Positions 1 through 3,852 of a DNA stretch of 5,142 nt are shown here, piece by piece (position 1 is the first letter of the stretch; each line of letters starts with the position of its first letter). Position numbers and translations under genes: made by a program. The notes under the pieces were generated by a model that was not told the DNA's origin, searched no databases, and saw only the letters and a list, made by a program, of their open reading frames with translations. This DNA comes from Patescibacteria group bacterium (GTDB taxonomy: Bacteria > Patescibacteriota > Minisyncoccia > Phycocordibacterales > UBA12079). Location of the stretch: NCBI GenBank assembly GCA_018894995.1, contig JAHIOZ010000125.1, positions 1 to 5,142 of the forward strand. Direction: 5' to 3'.

Positions 1-12
1 AAAATTACTAAA

Positions 13-260
13 ATGAAAATCTCTTTCACAAAAATGTTTGTTAAAGAATCAAAATCTCTACCAAACGAGGTTACAGACAAATTAGCCAACCTCATTGAAA
101 TCCTTTTGATTTAGTTCTTCACACAGAAAGACTTCATCCTCTATTAACAAGGGTTTTGTCTTTCATAATAAAACATTACCGCGCATTGTTTGTTTTTGAA
201 TCAAAAGACGAAATTAAACTTATCCGAGTTAGTCATCGCAAAGACATCTACAAAAATTAA
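13..260 (+). pseudogene. Frameshifted RelE/ParE-superfamily toxin remnant
   Basis: Two overlapping reading frames together spell a RelE/ParE-type toxin of toxin-antitoxin modules. In the family, such toxins are mRNA interferases or gyrase inhibitors held in check by an antitoxin. Frame 1, from ATG 13 to TAG 112-114, gives MKISFTKMFVKESKSLPNEV and then a helix ending IEILLI, which is the usual N-terminal part. Frame 3, from about 99 to TAA 258-260, gives NPFDLVLHTERLHP, then SFIIKHYRALFVF and IKLIRVSHRKDIYKN. This matches the family's HTxxL segment, the YRxxF core strand and the C-terminal HRxDIY ending. Neither frame alone encodes a whole domain. The shift is equivalent to losing one base, or one base plus a few codons, near 97-111. 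The ATG overlaps a frame-2 TGA at 14-16, so an antitoxin gene may end just upstream, outside the window. No slippery heptamer for programmed frameshifting is visible. A sequencing or assembly indel is possible; otherwise the gene is inactive. The family call is from residue patterns only. Confidence 0.7.
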
Positions 261-261
261 C

Positions 262-290
262 AACGAATTTGGGCGAAGCCAAAATTTGTT
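262..290. repeat. Hairpin with GCGAAGC apex
   Basis: Arms 262-274 and 278-290 pair over 13 positions, with one G-A mismatch (271/281) and one G.T wobble (265/287), around a GAA loop. The apex GCGAAGC is a known, unusually stable mini-hairpin motif. It starts two bases after the stop of the toxin remnant, so it may have ended that transcript. There is no T run on the + side, so it is not a standard intrinsic terminator. It could also be a dispersed palindromic repeat. Confidence 0.55.
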
Positions 291-317
291 CTGCTCACAC
301 TAAACCAAACTACAAGC

Positions 318-368
318 TTCATACTTTTTCAACTTTCAACTTTATGCTTTCTGCTTTATACTTAAGCC
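318..368 (+). repeat. Degenerate heptanucleotide tandem repeat
   Basis: The segment parses into 7-bp units of the form TTTNNNC: TTCATAC (318-324), a 2-bp insert, TTTCAAC (327-333), TTTCAAC (334-340), TTTATGC (341-347), TTTCTGC (348-354), TTTATAC (355-361) and a decayed TTAAGCC (362-368). Two adjacent units are identical and the others keep TTT and the final C. The array stops two bases before the RNase R start codon. If translated, it would add a hydrophobic stretch unlike any RNase R, which argues that it is non-coding. It looks like a drifting short tandem repeat, and one unit also resembles a -10 box. Confidence 0.6.
334..362 (+). promoter_or_regulatory. Candidate rnr promoter inside the heptad array
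   Basis: TATACT at 357-362 matches the -10 consensus at five of six positions. A weak -35 (TTTCAA, 334-339) lies 17 bp upstream. Transcription would begin at about 369-371, on or next to the ATG at 371, giving a leaderless or nearly leaderless mRNA. That agrees with the lack of any Shine-Dalgarno sequence before the ATG. The assignment is weak because repeat units in an AT-rich array can mimic -10 boxes by chance. Confidence 0.3.
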
Positions 369-370
369 AA

Positions 371-2437
371 ATGTCAAAAAATAAAAAAACTCAAAAAAAG
401 CATAATAATCACGGACACGGTGGAAACAACGAACATAACCGAAACAAATACAATAACAATTCCAAATTCAATGCCCCTTCTATACAAAAAATTCAAGGGG
501 AGATTTTTATAACAGCCAAAGGTCTTGGTTTCGTAAAAAACACGGAATTGGTTGAAGATGTAAAAATAAACAAAGATGATTTAAACACAGCTCTCCACAA
601 AGATACTGTTGAGGTTTCTTTGTCTCACAAAAAACAAGGTCAAGGAATACAAGGGAAAGTGGACAAAGTAATTCAAAGAGCTAAAACCAATTTTGTTGGA
701 ACAATAAAAAGAAAAGAAGAAGTTATTTATTTTGAACCTGATGATAAAAAAGTTTATAGGGACATCGCAATTATTCAAGATAGGAAGTCTGAAAGAGTAG
801 AATCCAATCAAAAAGTTATTTTAGAAATGGAACCTTGGACAGACCCTCAAAAAAATCCCAAAGGGAAAATAATAAAAGTACTCGGTAAAAAAGGTGATCA
901 CAATGTTGAGATGGAATCAATCGTGTATGAGAAAGGATTTAATCCCCTATTTCCGGAAAACATTGAAAAAGAAGCTCAAAGAATAAAAGAGCAAGCTCCT
1001 GCCGATTTTGAAAAAGAAATTCAAAAAAGAATTGCAGTCGCAGACGCACCTCCATCCAGTTGGGATTTTAGAAATACCGTAACATTCACAATTGACCCTT
1101 TTGATGCCAAAGATTTTGACGATGCACTGTCTTTTAAAGATTTAGGAAACGGAACATATGAAGTTGGAATTCATATCGCCGATGTAACTCATTATGTTAC
1201 TGAGGGTAGTTTAATTGACAAAGAAGCGATTAAAAGAGGGACTTCAATATATCTGGTTGACCGTACAATCCCAATGCTCCCCGAAGTTTTATCCAATGAT
1301 TTATGTTCACTTAACCCCAATGAAGACAAATTGGCTTTTTCTGCTATTTTTATTTTAGACGAAAACTGTGAAGTACAAGAAAGATGGTTCGGAGAAACAA
1401 TTATAAACTCAAACAAAAGATTTTCCTATCTGGATGCTCAAGATGTTTTAGACAAAAACGAAGGAGAATTTTATAACGAATTAAGAAAAATGGATGACTT
1501 GGCTCTCCTAAAAAGAACTCGCCGAACAAAAAATGGAGCAATAACTTTTGGTAGTAATGAAGTTAAATTCAAATTAAACAAAGAGGGCTTCCCGATTGAT
1601 GTTTATGAAAAAGAACTTCTTGAAACCAACGAATTGATTGAAGATTTTATGCTTCTTGCAAACAGAGAAGTTTCTGAATATGTTGACAAATTAAATAAAA
1701 AAACAGGGGCGACAAACCCTTTTATTTATCGTATTCACGATGTTCCAAAACAAGAAAGGATTTCAGAATTAAACGATTACTTGAGAAAAATTGGCTACGA
1801 ATTAAAAATTGAAAAAAATGGAAATGTTTCTTCTCAAGAAATAAATTATTTGCTGGACAAAATTCAAGGAATTGATGAAGAAGATTTAATAACCAAGGCC
1901 ATTTTAAAATCCATGGCAAAAGCAATTTACTCCACAAATAACATCGGGCACTATGGTTTGGCTTTTAAACATTACACACACTTTACCTCCCCAATCAGAA
2001 GATACCCAGATGTTATGGCACATCGCTTGTTAAAAAAATATTTAAAAAATGAAAAAGTTCCTATTGAAGACAAAAATAAATATGAACAACTTTCCGCAAG
2101 TTCTTCCAGACAAGAGGTTTTGGCGGTTGATGCCGAAAGAGACTCCATAAAATACAAATACATAGAATATATGTCTGAAAGAATTGGGCAAGAATTTAAC
2201 GGAATTATCACCAGTATCGTTGATTGGGGAGTTTATGTTCAAGATATTGACACAAAAGCGGAAGGGTTAGTCAGAGCATCTTCTCTGAAAGGAGACTTTT
2301 TCAGAATAGACCCAAAAAATTATCGCATTTCGGGAGAAAAATCAGGGAAATCATACACCCTCGGAGACAAAATAAAAATAAAACTTATAGGAACAAACCT
2401 CGACAAAAGAACAATTGACTTCGAAATCTTAGGTTAA
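371..2437 (+). CDS. rnr: Ribonuclease R (RNB-family 3'-5' exoribonuclease)
   Basis: Processive, Mg-dependent 3'-5' exoribonuclease of the cytoplasm. In the RNase R/II family it degrades structured mRNA, rRNA and tmRNA-tagged messages. The 688-aa product reads in order: a basic Asn/His/Lys-rich tail (1-37), a first cold-shock/OB domain (about 38-85, with GEIFITAKGLGFV), a second one (about 104-170), the RNB catalytic domain (about 230-590), and a C-terminal S1 domain (about 603-686). The catalytic metal ligands are intact as D242, D248, D250 and D251 in IDPFDAKDFDD. The GTSIYLVDRTIPMLPE segment and the TSPIRRYPDVMAHR block (from 539) are also present. E. coli RNase R has 813 residues; this one lacks the long N-terminal helical part and the lysine-rich C-terminal tail. 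An upstream TTG at 269 would extend the frame, but only through the hairpin and heptad repeat, so ATG 371 is chosen. No ribosome binding site is visible. The gene is complete and stands alone on its strand. The closest alternative, RNase II, is less likely given the matching RNase R domain order. Confidence 0.95.
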   Translation: MSKNKKTQKKHNNHGHGGNNEHNRNKYNNNSKFNAPSIQKIQGEIFITAKGLGFVKNTELVEDVKINKDDLNTALHKDTVEVSLSHKKQGQGIQGKVDKVIQRAKTNFVGTIKRKEEVIYFEPDDKKVYRDIAIIQDRKSERVESNQKVILEMEPWTDPQKNPKGKIIKVLGKKGDHNVEMESIVYEKGFNPLFPENIEKEAQRIKEQAPADFEKEIQKRIAVADAPPSSWDFRNTVTFTIDPFDAKDFDDALSFKDLGNGTYEVGIHIADVTHYVTEGSLIDKEAIKRGTSIYLVDRTIPMLPEVLSNDLCSLNPNEDKLAFSAIFILDENCEVQERWFGETIINSNKRFSYLDAQDVLDKNEGEFYNELRKMDDLALLKRTRRTKNGAITFGSNEVKFKLNKEGFPIDVYEKELLETNELIEDFMLLANREVSEYVDKLNKKTGATNPFIYRIHDVPKQERISELNDYLRKIGYELKIEKNGNVSSQEINYLLDKIQGIDEEDLITKAILKSMAKAIYSTNNIGHYGLAFKHYTHFTSPIRRYPDVMAHRLLKKYLKNEKVPIEDKNKYEQLSASSSRQEVLAVDAERDSIKYKYIEYMSERIGQEFNGIITSIVDWGVYVQDIDTKAEGLVRASSLKGDFFRIDPKNYRISGEKSGKSYTLGDKIKIKLIGTNLDKRTIDFEILG

Positions 2438-2492
2438 TTTTACTCAGCAAATCTTTTTTTCAAAATTTTTTAAATTTTGTATATTGGCAAGT

Positions 2493-2536
2493 TAAAAACA
2501 TATACTACATTCCTAAGAATGTAGTATATGTTTTTA
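2493..2536. terminator. 20-bp perfect hairpin, probable rnr terminator
   Basis: Arms 2493-2512 and 2517-2536 are perfectly complementary over 20 bp around a CTAA loop. The outer end is an A tract pairing with a T tract, so either strand shows a stem ending in U residues and the element could work in both directions. It begins 56 bases after the rnr stop codon. The stem is mostly A/T and is longer than a standard terminator stem, so a second role as a DNA palindrome is possible. Confidence 0.65.
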
Positions 2537-2648
2537 TTCTTCTGCAAAAAAAACGGACAAAAAAAAGTAACACGAAACCAGCGATCACTGTTTTTTTATA
2601 TTACATTTTTTCTTTTTCCCCCACCTGTCTAATCTGCATCCGCACACA

Positions 2649-2686
2649 TTTTGGTTTTTATTTACGATCGTAAATAAAAACCAAAA
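2649..2686. repeat. 38-bp perfect palindrome centred on CGATCG
   Basis: Every base from 2649 to 2686 pairs with its mirror position, with no spacer. The outer part is TTTTGG followed by a T-rich run, and the centre is ACGATCGT. As RNA it would fold to a 17-bp stem with a GATC loop. It shares no evident sequence with the palindromes on either side. It could be a protein-binding site for a dimer, a terminator remnant or a transposition relic; nothing in the window decides. Confidence 0.75.
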
Positions 2687-2699
2687 AATTAAATTAAAC

Positions 2700-2747
2700 A
2701 AAAATAACGAACATTCGTGACGACCGTCACGAATGTTCGTTATTTTT
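2700..2747. terminator. 23-bp perfect hairpin, probable PAP2 terminator
   Basis: Arms 2700-2722 and 2725-2747 pair without mismatch over 23 bp with only AC between them. The outer ends are A and T runs, so U-rich 3' flanks occur on both strands. On the minus strand the stem is followed by TGTTTAATTTAATTTTTT. It lies 37 bases past the PAP2 stop codon, which suits termination of that gene. The GC-richer core contains the smaller inverted repeat ACGAA-CA-TTCGT in each arm. Confidence 0.65.
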
Positions 2748-2752
2748 TGTTG

Positions 2753-2783
2753 AAATCTGGGGAAGCTGAGCTTCCGCGGATTT
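2753..2783. repeat. Hairpin touching the PAP2 stop codon
   Basis: Positions 2753-2766 pair with 2770-2783 around a TGA loop, with one G-G mismatch (2760/2776) and one wobble (2758/2778). The core is GGAAGC-TGA-GCTTCC. The stem ends one base before the reverse-strand TAA of the PAP2 gene. The U-rich side (TTTTTATTT) follows on the + strand, so it would work better as a terminator for rightward transcription and could protect the PAP2 gene from antisense read-through. Confidence 0.5.
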
Positions 2784-3338
2784 TTATTTATAGCTAAACT
2801 TAACCAATATAAATCTGATGATGAAAGTGCCTATTACCGCTAGAATTATTCCTCCAACAATATCCAAAGGCCAATGAACTCCCGCCATTACTCTGGAAAT
2901 TCCAACCAAAGAAGCTCCTAAAAACAACAAAAAACTAAGTGTTTTTGGACTATAAAATAAGCTCATAAAAGCTAGCGAAAAAAGAGCTGTAGTGTGACCG
3001 GATGGAAAAGAATCATTGGCTCCGTGGTCAAACAACAAATTTACATTTTCCAATACTAAAAACGGTCGCGGGTTCGGATAAATATGATTTATAACCTGTG
3101 ACACCAACCAAATTAAAGCGGAAGAAATAAGAACAATATATATTGCTCTGAAAGAATGTTGCGAAATTTCGTCTTTTAAACCAAAACCTTTCGGATACAA
3201 AAAAATAAACAAATGAGACAAAATAAAAATCAGCACCAAAATAATTCCGAGATTTTCTGCACAAAAAATAATCAAACTGTCCCAAACAATATTTTGCAAA
3301 GAAAATCCGTTTAAAAAATAAAATAATTCCTGATTCAT
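2784..3338 (-). CDS. PAP2-family membrane phosphatase (BcrC/PgpB-like)
   Basis: Predicted integral membrane phosphatase of 184 aa. Family members remove phosphate from lipid pyrophosphates or phosphatidate. With rodA nearby, undecaprenyl-pyrophosphate recycling for cell-wall synthesis is the likeliest job, but this is inference. Motif 2 is PSGH (112-115) and motif 3 is SR-x5-H-x3-D (S148, R149, H155, D159); these supply the nucleophilic and acid/base histidines. Motif 1 is normally K-x6-RP, but here it is N84-x6-R91-P92, so the usual lysine is asparagine. Hydrophobic segments lie near 26-48, 65-85, 115-129, 134-148 and 160-180. The frame can open 10 codons earlier at GTG 3368, but I chose ATG 3338 because MNQELFYFLNG is the usual beginning of such proteins and the GTG has its purine-rich stretch directly against it with no spacing. 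It is convergent with rnr and divergent from the small cysteine protein gene. Confidence 0.88.
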   Translation of the reverse strand: MNQELFYFLNGFSLQNIVWDSLIIFCAENLGIILVLIFILSHLFIFLYPKGFGLKDEISQHSFRAIYIVLISSALIWLVSQVINHIYPNPRPFLVLENVNLLFDHGANDSFPSGHTTALFSLAFMSLFYSPKTLSFLLFLGASLVGISRVMAGVHWPLDIVGGIILAVIGTFIIRFILVKFSYK

Positions 3339-3444
3339 TCCATTAGAGATATGGAATATTAAAAACACTCCATATTTAATTAATTATTAAAAATTTACTT
3401 ATTTCCCGTACCAAGCTAATCTCTAACGGGGTTCATTAGTATTG

Positions 3445-3472
3445 ATTATAAAACTTTTTTTATTTTAAACAA
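3445..3472 (-). promoter_or_regulatory. Candidate PAP2 gene promoter
   Basis: On the minus strand a perfect TATAAT occupies 3450-3445. A poor -35 (TTGTTT, 3472-3467) lies 16 bp upstream. It would give a leader of about 100 nt before the ATG at 3338. It sits almost back to back with the + strand promoter whose -35 is at 3477-3482, so one regulator could affect both genes. The -10 is convincing by sequence; the -35 is not. Confidence 0.4.
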
Positions 3473-3476
3473 AGTA

Positions 3477-3504
3477 TTGACTAAATATGGTTTTATGGTA
3501 GCAT
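3477..3504 (+). promoter_or_regulatory. Candidate promoter of the small cysteine protein
   Basis: TTGACT (3477-3482) matches the -35 consensus at five of six positions. A 16-bp spacer leads to TAGCAT (3499-3504), which keeps the key TA and T of the -10 box and is preceded by TGG, as in extended -10 promoters. Transcription would start near 3511, giving a leader of about 42 nt that contains the ribosome binding site at 3539-3543. Confidence 0.5.
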
Positions 3505-3538
3505 TATAGACAGAGATTTTCATTCATTAATTTAAAAA

Positions 3539-3543
3539 AAGGA
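3539..3543 (+). promoter_or_regulatory. Ribosome binding site of the small cysteine protein
   Basis: AAGGA lies nine bases before ATG 3553. It is the only well-placed Shine-Dalgarno match in front of a gene in this window and supports the 56-codon frame as a real, translated gene. Confidence 0.65.
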
Positions 3544-3552
3544 ATTAAGAAA

Positions 3553-3723
3553 ATGGAAAAAGAAAAAAATTTGGGGACTGTCAAGGAAAGCAAACAGTTT
3601 GGTTTGGTGTGTTCAGACCCTAGCTGTCAAGCTGCTATAACAGGGAGAGTTTATTGGAGTAAAAAAAGAAACCTCATTGTTTGCAGTAAAAAATGTCAAG
3701 AACATCTCGACTTCTCGGAATAG
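3553..3723 (+). CDS. Small four-cysteine, probable zinc-binding protein (56 aa)
   Basis: A 56-residue soluble protein of unknown function. It begins MEKEKNLGTVKESK and carries two cysteine pairs: C20-x4-C25 and C44-x3-C48, with 18 residues between them. The second pair sits in LIVCSKKCQEHL, which resembles the knuckle and helix of treble-clef or TRASH/MYM-type zinc fingers, so binding of one zinc ion is likely. I cannot assign it to a named family. Its reality is supported by a good promoter (3477-3504), a Shine-Dalgarno site (3539-3543), even spacing of the cysteines and a strong terminator immediately after it. It is transcribed alone. The charged N-terminal 14 residues look disordered. It could be a DNA- or RNA-binding regulator, a ribosome-associated zinc protein or a metal carrier; the sequence does not choose among these. 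Confidence 0.75.
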   Translation: MEKEKNLGTVKESKQFGLVCSDPSCQAAITGRVYWSKKRNLIVCSKKCQEHLDFSE

Positions 3724-3739
3724 TCGAGAAGGAGATGTT
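3701..3739 (+). repeat. Hairpin with the stop codon in its loop
   Basis: Arms 3701-3708 plus 3711-3717 pair with 3725-3731 plus 3732-3739, giving 15 bp with a two-base bulge (3709-3710). The seven-base loop GAATAGT contains the TAG stop codon (3721-3723) of the small cysteine protein. The left arm is coding sequence and the right arm is untranslated. No T run follows, so it is not itself a classic terminator; the true terminator starts six bases later. Confidence 0.6.
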
Positions 3740-3744
3740 ATCAA

Positions 3745-3780
3745 AGTCCGGTTTGCGTGAGCAAACCGGACTATTTTTTT
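3745..3780 (+). terminator. Intrinsic terminator of the small cysteine protein gene
   Basis: A perfect 12-bp GC-rich stem (3745-3756 with 3761-3772) with a GTGA loop is followed by A and seven Ts (3774-3780). This is a textbook rho-independent terminator for + strand transcription. On the minus strand the stem is not followed by a T run, so it would not end rodA transcripts efficiently. Confidence 0.92.
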
Positions 3781-3805
3781 GTTTTTAAAAAACAAAAACA
3801 AGTTT

Positions 3806-3839
3806 GTATTTTTTTAAAATATTCTAAATAAAAAAACAC
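3806..3839 (-). terminator. Weak candidate rodA terminator
   Basis: Positions 3806-3816 pair with 3829-3839, almost entirely A/T. The only mispair (3808/3837) is a G.U wobble in minus-strand RNA. On that strand it begins 14 bases after the rodA stop and is followed by the T-rich TTGTTTTTGTTTTTT. The stem lacks the GC base expected of an efficient terminator, so this is a guess. Confidence 0.3.
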
Positions 3840-3852
3840 CCGAACAATATAA

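Larger units (their letters stand above)
2438..2783. other. Non-coding interval between convergent genes
   Basis: This 346-bp gap lies between the 3' ends of rnr (+) and the PAP2 gene (-). No plausible gene is seen on either strand. It holds a small AT hairpin (2461-2468 with 2472-2479), a 20-bp perfect hairpin (2493-2536), a stretch of A-rich then T-rich sequence without a clear signal (about 2541-2648), a 38-bp perfect palindrome (2649-2686), a 23-bp perfect hairpin (2700-2747) and a 14-position imperfect hairpin next to the PAP2 stop (2753-2783). Termination of both genes explains part of this, but four strong hairpins are more than termination needs. Confidence 0.8.

Noticed and set aside
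96..114. Programmed ribosomal frameshift in the toxin
   Set aside because: Joining the frames needs a -1 shift, but no X-XXY-YYZ slippery heptamer or downstream stem is present at the junction.
283..296. AATTTGTTCTGCTC shared (13 of 14) with the minus strand at 4987-5000 upstream of rodA
   Set aside because: With about 10 kb of sequence on two strands, a 14-mer match with one mismatch is expected by chance, so a shared regulatory motif is not supported.
269..370. Upstream TTG that would lengthen RNase R by 34 residues
   Set aside because: The extension translates the GCGAAGC hairpin and the heptad repeat, has no ribosome binding site, and does not resemble any RNase R N terminus.
2579..2597. 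Near-palindrome CAGCGATCACTG followed by seven Ts as a terminator
   Set aside because: The stem is only a few base pairs with a mismatch; stronger hairpins lie on both sides.
2707..2740. LexA-type SOS box inside the 23-bp hairpin
   Set aside because: CGAAC and GTTCG occur, but in separate arms about 20 bp apart and at the 3' ends of genes, not with the four-base spacing of a LexA box near a promoter.
3339..3368. GTG start for the PAP2 gene ten codons earlier
   Set aside because: The purine-rich bases touch the GTG without spacing, and the protein family normally begins near MNQELF; ATG 3338 fits better.
3613..3801. Reverse-strand open frame over the small cysteine protein and its terminator
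   Set aside because: It would translate the terminator hairpin and its A run, has no start signal and no recognisable domain.
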